Shown here: one piece after another, positions 24,001-36,127 of the stretch | Numbering within the stretch: position 1 is the first letter of the stretch | How the letters are laid out: every line of letters begins with the position of its first letter | Assembly: GCA_918026815.1 (NCBI GenBank) | Contig: CAKJVC010000207.1 | Coordinates: 140,247-204,246, forward strand | Length of the DNA stretch: 64,000 bases | Direction of reading: 5' to 3' | From: Chalara sp. BL73 | Taxonomy: Eukaryota > Ascomycota > Leotiomycetes > Helotiales | Position numbers and translations under genes: made by a program | The notes under the pieces: model-generated | What the model was told of the DNA's origin: nothing | The model's input: only the letters and a program-made list of their open reading frames with translations | Database searches by the model: none

Positions 24001-27000
24001 GGCTCTCTAGTGTTTCTGAAGATTCAATATCATCTAATTTGGACGATCTAAGGGACGTCTATTGGAACAATAATATGCTAAAGACAGTTCTGTTCTCACC
24101 AGCAGTTGAGATGGCAGTCGCCGAGAAGGGGCCTTTCGATCTTGCAATAGAGATCGGACCACATCCTGCATTAAAGGGACCCGTCGTTCAAACTATCAAG
24201 GATCTGATTGGTGGGGAGTCCATTCCATACTGTGGTCTTCTTAGCCGAGGAAAGAATGACATAGAGTCATTTGCAGATGCTCTAGGGTTTATCTGGAAGA
24301 TGACCGATGGTAATATTGTTGATTTTCAGAGCTATGACAGGCGACTGATTAATGGCCCCAGTCAATCGCTCCTTAAAAACTTACCCACATACGCTTGGGA
24401 CCACGAGCGGACATTTTGGCATGAATCACGGCTGTCCAAAGCATTCCTGACTAAACCAGCTCCCGTTCATGACCTCCTGGGTACTAGATCACCCGATGGT
24501 ACTAAGGAGGAGCTTCGGTGGCGAAATTCGCTTCGTCCGCGAGAGATTTCCTGGCTTAATGGGCACCAGTTGCAGGGCCAGACAGTATTTCCCGCAGCAG
24601 GCTACGTTGTTTTGGCCCTAGAAGCTTCGAAAGCCTTAGTTGCAGGTGAAGAAATCCGCCTAATAGACGTGCAGGATCTCCAAATTCTTCAAGCCACGAT
24701 TTTCAATGATGATGACGTTGGGGTAGAAACTTTAGTCACACTCACAAATATTCAACAGCCGACGAAAACTTCTCACACGGCATCATTCATGTTCTACACT
24801 GCTGCAGGAAAGGACTCCAATTCGATGACGCTCACTGCTACTAGTAGAGTTCAAGTTGTTGTTGGGGAAGCTTCGCCAAATGCTCTGCCAGCTAGAGGGA
24901 GTTCCCAACCAAACATGTAAGCAGCATTGGATCTCCTCTATGCTCCTTGTTCTCATCTGCAATCTTATGCATTTCCTGCATTTGGCAATGCTTTTCTCCA
25001 ATTCTCCCTAGATATTACTGTGCTAACTGCTGAATTTCGTGTAGGATCGAAGTTAGTGCAGATCGCTTTTACTCCTTTTTAGGCGAGCTCGGCTATGGCT
25101 ATAGTGGCCCATTCAGAGCACTCTCTTGCACCAAACGAAAACTGTAAGTACTCAATTTCTAATCCGTGGCACCCCCAGTAGGTGTATTTCATGAGAGAGT
25201 TCAGAGACTTAGGCACCGAATGCTATGGGCCTATTGCAATTTCTCCTCTCCGCTCCTTTTCAACCACTTCTGCTGCTACATATTGTATTAATTCAAGGTT
25301 ATGATTTTAGAGGCATGGCCACGGGTCTAGTTTCAAGAGGTGCTAGCGATAGTGCATCAGAGCCTCTTATGGTCTCGCCTGCAATGCTTGACGCTGCAAT
25401 TCAGTCTATCATCCTAGCTTTCTGTTATCCAGGCGATGGCCAACTCTGGTCCCTCCATGTCCCTACAAGCATCCGACGGGTTACAATTAACCCCTCTCTA
25501 TGCTGCCTGAATGCGGACCAGGAGAGGCAATTGATATTTGATTCTGCCGTAGCCGACAACGCCTCAGGAGTCTACGGAGATGTCGACATATTCACACCAC
25601 TTGGGGATCAGTGCATCATACAAGTGGAGGGCATGCATGCAGTTCCATTTTCCAAGGCCACCTCAGCACAAGACACACAAATTTTTTCAAAAATGATCTG
25701 GGAACGTGCTATTCCCAACGGTGAGGCCGCTGCTTATGATGGACGAGCAACTTCCGAGGACTACGAGCTTGCCTATATCTTGGAACGTGTCGCGTTGTTT
25801 TATTTACGCCAGATTGACAAGACAATACTTGAGACCGAACCACCAAGATCGGAAGGGCCCTACGTAGGATTTTTCAATTTTGCAACTCACATCTTGACTG
25901 TAGTCTCTCGTGGGAAACACTCATACGCCAAGAAAGAATGGATCAATGACAGCCAAGACCAGATTTATACACTGAGCAAGAAGCAAGTTCTTCCAAATAC
26001 CTCTATCCCTTAGCCAGCTAACGACTGATTAGATTTCCCGAAAATGTAGATCTAAAGATCATGCATATTGTTGGCAAGTACATGCCGGCGGTTGCCCGAG
26101 GGGAGACGAACATTCTAGAACATCTAAGGGAAAACGATCTCTTAGATGAATACTACTCCCACGCAATGGGGATTTCTCAGTATACCAATTATCTTGCACG
26201 CATAGCTGGTCAAATTACTTTTCGCTATCCTCACATGAAGATCCTGGAAATAGGTAAGTTTAAAGACTCGAAAAGCCAACATTTCTAACTTTATTATAGG
26301 AAGTGGAACGGGGGGAGCTACGAAAGGCATCTTGAAGCATTTGAACAGGACATATTCATCCTATACTTTCACCGACATCTCGAATGGATTCTTTGAAAAG
26401 GCGCAAGGCTTATTTGAAGAGTATAAAGACAAGCTGATCTTCAAAGCGCTAGACATCGAAAAAGATATTGCGTCGCAAGGATTCGCCCCTCACTCATACG
26501 ATATGATCATTGCCTCATTCGTTCTTCACGCAACTGCTAACCTAGAGAATACTTTGACCAATGTCCGTCAATTACTGAGGCCAGGAGGATATCTTTTGAT
26601 GTTGGAGTTGACCAACAATAATCAAATCAGAACAGGATTCATCTTTGGTGCACTCCCAGGCTGGTGGCTAGGTGCTAATGATGGCCGTTTGTTGTCCCCT
26701 TGTGTTTCATCAGCGGAATGGGGCAAGGTGCTACGCAAAACCGGATTTTCTGGAATTGATACCATCACGCCAGACCACGATAGTCTTCCTTATCCCGCTT
26801 CCGTCATTGTGTCTCAGGCTATCGATGAACGAATCAGCTTCATACGGCAGCCACTCTCGACAAAAGCCCCGACTGTTGTTGAATTAACAATCATTGGAGG
26901 TACGACACTGAAAACCTCAAGATTGATAGACAATATCGTCGGTGTGCTGGGAGATCACTGCGAAAGTATTAGTCGCATAGACACACTAGAGACACTTAAT

Positions 27001-28391
27001 CTAGAGGGAATATCTTCAAATTCTGTTGTTTTGTGTCTAGAAGATCTCGACAATCCTATTTTTAAAGCGATGTCTTCCGGAACCTTTTCTGGATTGAAAT
27101 GTCTCTTCAACCAAGCGGGAAGCATTCTTTGGGTTACTCAGGGGTGTAGAACTGATGATCCTTTTGCAAACATGACGGTTGGGTTTGGACGCTCCCTCCT
27201 TCTTGAAATGCCAGACGTCCAGCTTCAGTTTTTAGATCTCTCACCGGATGAACTTCCCATAGCTGAAATTCTGGCAGAGTCGCTTTTGAGATTTCAGGCG
27301 GCCCACTCATGGATGCCAGAAGATCCGCTAGAGGCTCTATGGTCGGTGGAACCGGAGATTGCTTTCGACAACGGCCAATACCTACTGCCGCGGATACTAC
27401 TCGATGACGCCAAAAATAACCGCTATAACTCTTCTCGACGCTTCATCACCGATGTTGTGGACCCAAGGAAGTTCCCCACGAGTATAGGGCATACTGGGAC
27501 TTCGCATATTGTCGTTGCCGGTGAAAACTCCCTCTCTCTCACGTCCTTAACCCCGGAAGGATTTATTGCTGTAGAGGTACAGCACTCTATGCTGTTATCA
27601 TTAAAGTTCTTATCTACCGGCTATCTGTTTCTCGTATCAGGAAAAGACTTGAAAAGCGGAAAGATTGTTGTTGCCTTATCGCAAACCCAAACGTCCATCG
27701 TCAAAACCCCCAAAAGCTGGTCAATCGACTGCCCAGCCCCAACCGAAGAGAGTATTGTCTTTATGCTCGTCCTCTTCATACATCTAATGGCTCTGTCTTT
27801 CATCAGCGCAGTTCCAGCTGGCGGTGTTATTGTTGTCCTGGAGCCGGGAAAGTTCATTGCACCGGTTCTGGCCGCTCGCGCCTTGGAAAAAGGCATAAAG
27901 GTTGTTTATATCACATCCCTCGATCAAAATAAGGAACCACCTTGGATCTTCATACACTCTCATACTCATCAAAGAAGTATCAGGGCTTTATTACCAACCT
28001 CCGTATCCTTATTTATCAATATTTTAGGCAGCCAAGCTCAAGAAGCTCGCATTATACCTTGTCTCCCACCAAACTGCAAGCTGGAAAGTACGGATACTAT
28101 TCTTGGATATAAATCTTACATAGATCCGGTTTCCACTATATCAATTTCCGATATTTTGGCCCTCGCCTACAAAAATGCGCTCACAGAACCCTTCTTGCCG
28201 AATATGCAAAAGGTTCCTATTGTGGGACTGAATGATATCCCGAATCCTATCACAAATTTCAAAGGCCCTTCCGTAGTAGATTGGAGTTTATCGAATACGG
28301 CACGAATTATGGTTGAACCAGCTATGAAACAGCCTCTGTTCTCTGACGACAAAACTTATTGGCTTGTAGGTCTTACAGGTAAGTTGTCGAA

Positions 28392-28422
<31 letters not shown>

Positions 28423-31400
28423 TGTAGGAAAGTTTCTGTATTTCTATGCCTCCCGCTCACCCACCGTTAGGTTCTCTAGGACTGTCCCTGTGTGAATGGA
28501 TGGTGAGAAACGGAGCCAGATTTATTGTCTTGACAAGTCGAAACCCGAATATCGAAAAGAAATGGCTAGATACCATCAAGGCTACCGGTGCAACCATAAA
28601 AGTATTTGCTAAGTATGAGCACCTGGATGATCGCTGCACATTTTCTCACGCTAACATAATAAAGCGATGTCACGGATAAGGTGGCCGTCAAGGCAATGTA
28701 TGAGCAGATTCGAAACACTCTTCCACCGCTAGCTGGTGTTGCACAAGGCGCCATGGTCTTACAAGATACTCTCATATCTGATATGAGTATCGAGCAAATG
28801 CACAAAGTTCTAAAACCAAAGGTAGATGGAAGCAAAAATCTTAATGAGATTCTCTCTGATTCGAAACTTGATTTCATGATATTCTTTTCGTCCGGCACTT
28901 GTGTTACAGGCAACCTAGGGCAGGCCAACTATGCAGCAGCGAATATGTTCATGACAGGGTTAGCTGCTCAAAGGAGGAAGAGTGGCCTTGTAGCATCGGT
29001 GATCAATATCGGCGTCATCATCGGCGTTGGCTATGTGACAATGGAAGTCAGTCAGGCACATCAGGATAACCTAAGAAAAGTTGGGCATATGTGGATGTCC
29101 GAACAGGACTTCCATACTATGTTTGCTGAAGCTATAATCTCTGGCCGTCCGGATTCCGGTCTTTCTCCAGAAATATTAACTGGGCTACGGATCACAAATT
29201 CTAACGATGACGACAAAACTATCTGGTTCCACAATCCCAAGTTTCAACACTTGATCACCCAAGAACTTGCTGATGCAGGGAAGTCTAGCGCCAAATCTCG
29301 AATTTTTACAAAGGCTCTACTATTAGAGGCGACTAGTAAAGATGACGTCTACAATGTTCTGAAAGGTAAGCCAACCTATAAACACAGATTTTATTTGTAA
29401 TTAACATTGGTGAAAGACTCTTTCTCGTTTAAGCTGCAGGGTCTGTTACAGCTAAATCTAGAAACTATTGGATCTATCATTGGGCTACGCACAGATGAGC
29501 TCGGTATCGACTCTCTGATTGCGGTGGAGATACGATCTTGGTTCTTGAAGGAACTTGCGATTGACATGCCAGTTCTGAAAATCCTTAGCGGTGCTTCTGT
29601 TGGTGACTTGATCGAGCACGCCCTCAAGACCCTACCTGAAGGACTTACACCGAATGTTAATCCGAATAGTGAGGTCTCTGGCTCTTCCAATGCCACTTCT
29701 GTAGTCACTCCACAGGCAAGCGAACCGCCTCTTCCACCCTCTCCAATATTCTCTAAATGTGTCATAGAGCAGTCCGCCGAAGACTCCTCTCTAGATGGGA
29801 TTGAAATCTGTAAGTTGCAATTTCGTGAAGCGTTATCCCTTCCTTGGAATGTTGAAAAGTTTCTATATATTAAGGTATTTATGGTTCTAAACTTGGAATT
29901 GGCTTTAAATATACTATCATTCTTCAATACTGTTTACTCCAAAAGCTTAACCAGAACAAGCAATCTAATTTTGAGATCTTAGCCATAGATTCTGACCTTA
30001 TTATGATTCCCCTATCCGAGAACGACGACTTGAAGTCGGTGGAGTCGCCAGTGATCATTGAATCAAACGACTTAACATTTTCAACCACAAGCAGCTCTCT
30101 GGCCGATTCCTTGTCCAGGGATGAGTCTTGCGATGAGACTGCATCACCGGCCAGCGTCTTACAAAGATCTGTGAGGATGTCATTCGGGCAGTCCCGGTTT
30201 TACTTCCTAATGCTCTACTTGGAAGATCCGACAACATTTAATATCTTTTGTTCAATGCGCCTCACAGGCAATTTACGAATAGGTGATCTCGAAAACGCAG
30301 TGACTTATGTTGGCTACCACCACGAAGCCTTAAGAACGTGCTTCTTCACCGACAGCGATCAGCAGCCAAGACAGGGTGTTCTCAGTTCGGCAGTTCTTCA
30401 ATTGGAAAAGAAGTCTTTTCAGGACGACGATGGTTTGAGGGAAGATATTGCCGCCATGAAAGCACACGTGTTCGACCTTGAACACGGGCAGACAATGAGA
30501 ATAATGCTCTTGTCCGACTCTAGAAAACCCGATACATATCAACTCCTCATCGCGTATCACCATATCAATATGGACGGTATCAGTTTACAAGTACTTATCT
30601 CCGATCTCGAAAGCGCCTACAACGGGTTACCTTTGAGCCGTGAAACCATCCAATTCCCAGATTATTCTACTCGCCAGCGCCGCGAGCACGAGAATATGAA
30701 CTGGAAGAGTGATTTAGATTTTTGGAAACAAGAATTCCAGGAATGTCCGCCTCCACTTCCAATTTTTCCTCTTTCAAGAGTCACTTTGCGGCAAACTATG
30801 TCGGAATACAGTTCGCACAAAGTAGAAGCTCGAATCAGTCTGCCAATGGCCAAGATTATTGTGGATACCTGCAAAAGGCTCAATGCTACACCTTTCCACT
30901 TCTACCTTGCGGCTCTCAAGGCTCTTATCCTTCGATTCTCAGACGCTGAAGACTTTTGTATTGGAATTGCAGACGCTAACAGGGACCAGAGCACAGCGCA
31001 AGCAATTGGCTTTTACTTAAATCTTCTACCCCTTCGTTTTACAGCCAATTCAGCCCAAACATTTAGTAATGCTATCAAAGATGCTCGTAGCAAAGCTTAT
31101 TCTGCTTTGTCACACTCCAAAATACCATTTGATGTGCTTTTAGACGAGCTTAAAGTTCCAAGATCAGCCAAACATAGTCCTCTTTTCCAAGTCTTTCTTG
31201 ATTATCGCCAAGCAACTAAGGAAGCTCGATCTTTCGGAAACTGCCAACTTGTGGCACAAGATTACGAGATGGGGCGGACGGCTTATGATCTAACTATTGA
31301 TGTGATCGATAACCCAGGAGGGGATCCGCTCGTGACACTTTTTGCACAAAGGAGCCTCTTCACGAAAGATGATGGAGAGCTTTTGATGAAAAGCTATTTG

Positions 31401-34400
31401 AACCTGATCGAAGCTTTCGCGCAGAATCCTGCTTTACGATTAAATCGCCCGCCAATTTTCAGTCCAGCGGACTTAGAGGTAGCTCTAAACCTAGGAAGAG
31501 GTCAGTTTCCATATATTATTGATGGATGTATTTGCGTGACAGATATTTACAAGCATAGGTCCTAAAATTGTTGCAAAATGGCCGGCAACGCTATCACATC
31601 GTGTTGATACCATGATCGAACGAAAAGCAGACTGTATAGCGCTAAGGGGTGAAGATATTAGCCTAACTTATGCTCAGATGGGAAACCGCATGCACGCTAT
31701 AGCTACTATGCTTCAGGAGAAGAAAATTGGCAAACATTCAAGGGTCGCTATTTTCCAAGAACCATCCACGGACTGGATATGCTCTCTCCTGGCTATCTTC
31801 CGTATTGGGGCAGTATATATACCGCTCGATTTACAATCATCAATTCCACGGTTAACGGCCATCGTCAAAGACTGTCGACCTGACTCAATTCTTCTGCATA
31901 CAAAAACAGCTGCAACTGTGCACGCCTTACAAGCAAATTATTCAGTCCTTCTTGATGTCTCTGAGGCTAAACTGTCAACATCAACATACGTATCAAATGA
32001 TGCCAATCCAGAATCTAATGCTGTGATTCTATACACAAGTGGCTCAACCGGGGTTCCAAAGGGCATTACCCTAAGGCATTCGAGTCTTCGGAATGAATTG
32101 GAAGGTTCTGCAACGATATTCGGCATCAACAGTGAGTCTGTGGTGTTACAGCAGAGCGCGCTGAGTTTCGACTTTTCCATGTGGCAGATATTTTGCGCAA
32201 TTGCCAATGGCGGCACTCTCTACATTGCCCCAATTTCTTCCCGCGGTGATCCGACCGTGATCACACGCCTAATTGAACATGAAGGAATCACTCTTACTGG
32301 GGCAACGCCTTCTGAGTACTTGAACTGGCTTCGTAACGGTGACAAAACATTGTTGAAATCTTCTAGCTGGACGACTGCTGTAAGTGGTGGTGAACAGGTT
32401 ACAACTACTATAATGCAAGCCTTTGATGCGTTGGACCGGAATCAGCTTCGCTTCTGGAATATATATGGACCAACTGAGACGACAATTTCATCAAACAAGA
32501 TTGAGCTATCATATGCTGATCTTAGCCGCTCGACTGTAGATCAAGGCCGAATTCCAGCCGGATATACAACACCTAACTGCTCTGTCTATATCGTTGATAA
32601 CTTCCTTAAGCCTGTTCCTATCGGCATGCCTGGCGAGGTTCTTATTGGCGGGTTGGGAGTGGCATCTTCCTATCTTAACAACAAAGAGCTCACGGCTCAA
32701 AAGTTTTTGCCGGATGTGTTTGCTCATGACTCTGATGAGGGGTGTACTATGCATCGAACCGGGGACAGAGGTCGCCTACGCACAGACGGCGCATTGATAA
32801 TTGAAGGACGAATAGCAGGTGATACACAGATAAAATTACGAGGACTTCGAATTGATCTGCGAGATATTGAGTCCGCCATAATTCACAGTTCAAATGGGCT
32901 CCTCTCAGATGCCGTTGTATCGGTGAGACGTACGGATGCGAATGGCCCTGAGTTTCTTATTGCCCATGTTGTGTTCTCGCCAGGAAGGAAGGTGGACAAC
33001 ATACAGAAATTCCTGCGAAGGCTACCAATAGATCTTCCCCTTCCTCAGTATATGGTCCCGGCGAGAATAATCGCTCTGGATAAAATGCCAATCAACATCC
33101 ACTCCAAGACAGACCGACTTGCGGTCAGCATTCTTCCTCTAGAAAATTTCACGGATTCTGTCAGTGATGAGATAGAACTCAATGATACGGAACTTCAGTT
33201 GAAGGCTATTTGGATTGAAGTCCTATCTAACAACGGCTTCACTGACACGGTGGATCTTGAGACCGACTTCTTCCACATCGGAGGAAACTCACTGCTGCTT
33301 GTTAGCCTACAAGCAAGAATAAGGGCAGAATTCAATACCAGTCTATCTCTCAATGACTTGTTTCAGGCAAGTACTCTTGACACTATGGCGGCACGAATTA
33401 ATGCCAACAATACGGTTCCAAAAGCTCAGCTTATTGATTGGAAGAAGGAGACGGAAGAACCCATTGAACCTTTCAATCCGCATACACGCCCGGTATCAGG
33501 TTACCGGAAGACCGGGAAAATCATCGTACTTACTGGGTCCACCGGATTCCTCGGTAGAGTAATCCTTCGACGGCTTGTAGAATCCGAAACGGTTGCGAAA
33601 ATCTATTGTATAGCTGTCCGACTAAGCAAATCTCGAGCACACCAGGTACAATCTTCAAAAATAAAAGTTTTCGAAGGCGATCTCGCCCTACCATCCTTGG
33701 GTCTCTCAGAGAATGATAGCCAGAGCATATTCCAACAAGCAGATGCCATCATACACAACGGGGCGGACGTCTCCTTTCTAAAAACCTTCCATAGTCTACG
33801 ACAGGCCAACTTACAATCTACTAAACAGTTGGCCAATATGGCTGTTCGCTATCAGATTGCCTTCCATTATATTTCGACATCCGGTGTCGCCCAATTAGCC
33901 CGAAGCGATTCATTTGGCGAAGCTTCCGTCGCTGCATACCCCCCTGCTATCGATGGATCAAATGGTTACATTGCCACAAAGTGGGCTAGCGAGAGGTATA
34001 TTGAGAATCTTAGTGAGAAATTTGCCCTACCAGTTTGGATTCATCGCCCTTCCAGCATTACGGGTGACCAAGCCCCGGAACATGATATCATGCAAAATCT
34101 ACTCCGCTTCTCTCGTGAGTTAAAAGCGGTGCCAAAATTGAAACAAGTTAAGGGCCATTTGGATTTTATTGCTGTCGAATTGGTTGCCTCTGGCATACTT
34201 CATGATGTGCTCCTTGACCGCAAGCAGCCAGCATCGTTGAATGTGAACTACAGAAATCATTCAGGCCAATTGATTATACCAGTGAGTGAGTTCCAGGAAA
34301 GTCTCGAGCGCGAAAGCGGAACTACTTTTCGTTCGTTGCCGTTGGTGGATTGGATCGCTGAAGCAAAGGAGAGGGGTATTGATGTTATGGTTGCAGCTTA

Positions 34401-34500
34401 TTTTGGGTTGCTGGAAGATTTGGGAGGCGATATCGTGTTTCCTTTTTTGCTTAAGGAGCCCAGGGGGTATGGATTGAGTAGTGGAAGGTTGGAGGACTAA
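21038..34500 (+). CDS. Hybrid highly reducing PKS-NRPS, cytochalasan type
   Basis: Sixteen exons separated by 15 introns join without a break to 4,012 residues. Introns: 21629-21681, 21722-21793, 22001-22137, 22247-22388, 22525-22659, 22680-22747, 24917-25044, 25144-25310, 25983-26032 (GC-AG), 26254-26299, 28379-28470, 28613-28664, 29366-29416, 29810-29982, 31501-31558. Domains in order: KS (DTACSSS near 176, EAHGTGT, IGHTEGTAG), AT (GHSSGE near 643), DH ([10 protein letters not shown] near 972, LDAAIQ near 1149), C-MeT ([10 protein letters not shown] near 1420), KR (GQANYAAAN near 2249), ACP (GIDSLIAVE near 2427). Then C (HHINMDG near 2718), A ([11 protein letters not shown] near 3190), T (FHIGGNSLL near 3606) and R (GSTGFLG near 3692, YIATK near 3834). 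There is no internal ER motif; the stand-alone enoyl reductase at 42985-44154 would supply it. The enzyme should build a methylated polyketide, couple it to an amino acid and, with YxxxK intact in R, release an aldehyde. The start at 21038 is the first ATG before [14 protein letters not shown]. Confidence 0.95.
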
Positions 34501-34969
34501 CGAATTGTGTACAGTATTTTATCCTATTTTTTTTTAAGAGCTGCAGCCTACCTTTAATTAGATTACCTTCTATCGCACATATATATCTCCTAATATGTCA
34601 AAATACACTAGTCAAACCCCCCACACCAAAATAAAAACTCTTAAAAGCAGCGTGTTTTGTCTTGAAATGGAATTTTATGCTCGGTGGGTCTACAAAAAGC
34701 AGAATGTTAGATCAAGGAGTATTCTGCTGTAAGAAACGGCCGTCCTGGCATTTCGTAACCCACAACCAAATATCAGTTCAAACATTATACTGATATCATA
34801 AATGTTACAGATCATAGCTCAATTAAAACAGTATAGATTACCCGCAACTTGGCTTTTCACATGTTACCATATTAGCATAACTTCGAATATCGTCCTTTGC
34901 AACAGCTTTTCTAGATCTAGTGTCTCCGATCATGCGCCTGCGGTAATCTTCTCGCCACAGAGCCTCCTT
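34501..34969. other. Convergent 3' spacer
   Basis: Holds the 3' ends of the PKS-NRPS and of the small membrane protein gene. A T run at 34528-34535 follows the PKS-NRPS stop. No gene recognised. Confidence 0.5.
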
Positions 34970-35377
34970 CTACTTCTCCTTGGTCCCAAAAACCTTGTCA
35001 AATCTTTCATAGCATCCCGACCCTTCAAAGAAACAATTGATCACCCAGGACCACCAAATGGGACTCCCCCTTTCGACCCCAACTTTTCGCATTTTCTGGT
35101 CCATCACTACCACACCTGCAATATGTAGTACCACCGTGATCTTTCCAAGCACAGAAATTATGACGAGCGCATTGCTGAGGTACGTCGTGGGGATTATGGA
35201 GAAGATAGGTAGGTGGGTGTGGAGATATGGTGCAGATAGAGTTATGGCAAATAATGACAAGGCTAAAGCTATAAGAGCGGATTCTCTGAGTGAAGATGGT
35301 GGTACATGGTAGATTGTCGTGCTTGATTGTGTGCTCGTAGTTTGAGAAGAGGAAGTGTGGGGATATGATTTCGTCAT
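34970..35377 (-). CDS. Small membrane protein of unknown function in the cluster
   Basis: A 135-codon frame on the minus strand, starting at the ATG at 35377. The first 30 residues are Ser/Thr-rich and polar. Two hydrophobic helices follow: ALIALALSLFAITLSAPYL and LSNALVIISVLGKITVVLHI, the latter running on to AGVVVMDQ. A conserved-looking end has GSPIWWSWVINCFFEGSGCY and a basic tail. I do not recognise the family. The clean frame, two-helix layout and Trp/Cys-rich end argue for a real protein in an internal membrane. It lies between the PKS-NRPS and the exporter gene, so a part in transport, enzyme anchoring or self-protection is possible but unproven. An overlapping frame (35025-35426) looks like a shadow. 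Confidence 0.55.
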   Translation of the reverse strand: MTKSYPHTSSSQTTSTQSSTTIYHVPPSSLRESALIALALSLFAITLSAPYLHTHLPIFSIIPTTYLSNALVIISVLGKITVVLHIAGVVVMDQKMRKVGVERGSPIWWSWVINCFFEGSGCYERFDKVFGTKEK

Positions 35378-36127
35378 GATGAGTAACGAGTAGAATGGGG
35401 TGTTCTTCCTTCCTTCCTAGAAGCAATGGAGAGTTTTGCCTTTAGAAAATATTTCTACAATGTATTCTGCATCCTGATGGCTTCTAACAACCGAAATAGG
35501 GGCCGATGCTGGTGGCCACAAATCCCTAGCGAGAACAGCGTCCACAACCACATCCAACCAATAAACTTTGGGAATGGGTAGAAGCGTCAAAATTCAAGTC
35601 TAGCAGGAGCGAACAATTTCTGTTATCGGTCATCCGAACCAGCATACCATGAATCATAGTTGGACTGGTGAGGCGGAACTAGCTCTGTCTTACGTAATAA
35701 AGTCTCCGAACTTTGGTGATCTTTTATTGGCCAAATCAAATTTGAACCTATGCTCTCACAAATAAAGTCTCCGAACACAGGTTCTCTTTACATGCCTTGG
35801 GGAGTATAATCACAGGCAATATGAGCCGAAGGACACGAAATACCTCGGAGTAGCCAAGTTTGCTCTTATAAATATAGTCCCCGAACTTTTTGATAGCCAA
35901 TTGGACGAATCTCAAAGTTATGCATGCTTGGTCACCTTCGAAGTAAAATTATTGATCGCAATGGTATTCACTGGTTTAAAATTTGAGCTATACTTGACGG
36001 TCACTACATAAACTTTCGCGTCTTCTGCAGCCCCTCGTTATCCCTTTATCAAGTTCACTTCTCTACATACAAAATCTCGGAATGCTCCAAATTTGAGCAG
36101 AGACAGCTTGACGAGATAACAAGTGAA
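35378..36127. promoter_or_regulatory. Promoter region between membrane protein and MFS genes
   Basis: Divergent spacer of 750 bp. It contains three copies of an AATAAAGTCTCCGAAC-like element and a TTATCGGTCATCCGAA box at about 35625. GGCCGATGC lies at 35511-35519, about 135-142 bp before the start of the small membrane protein gene. No gene is seen. Confidence 0.5.
35695..35886 (+). repeat. Three direct repeats of a CTCCGAAC element
   Basis: AATAAAGTCTCCGAAC occurs at about 35696-35711 and again at 35761-35776. A variant AATATAGTCCCCGAAC lies at about 35871-35886. The last two copies share similar bases on the left as well (TGCTCTCACA / TGCTCTTATA). They lie 240-430 bp before the MFS start codon and could be binding sites of a regulator or remains of a short repeat. 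Confidence 0.6.

Noticed and set aside
28390..28415. TA microsatellite in the PKS-NRPS
   Set aside because: It lies in an intron (28379-28470) and does not affect the protein; nothing more than a simple repeat.
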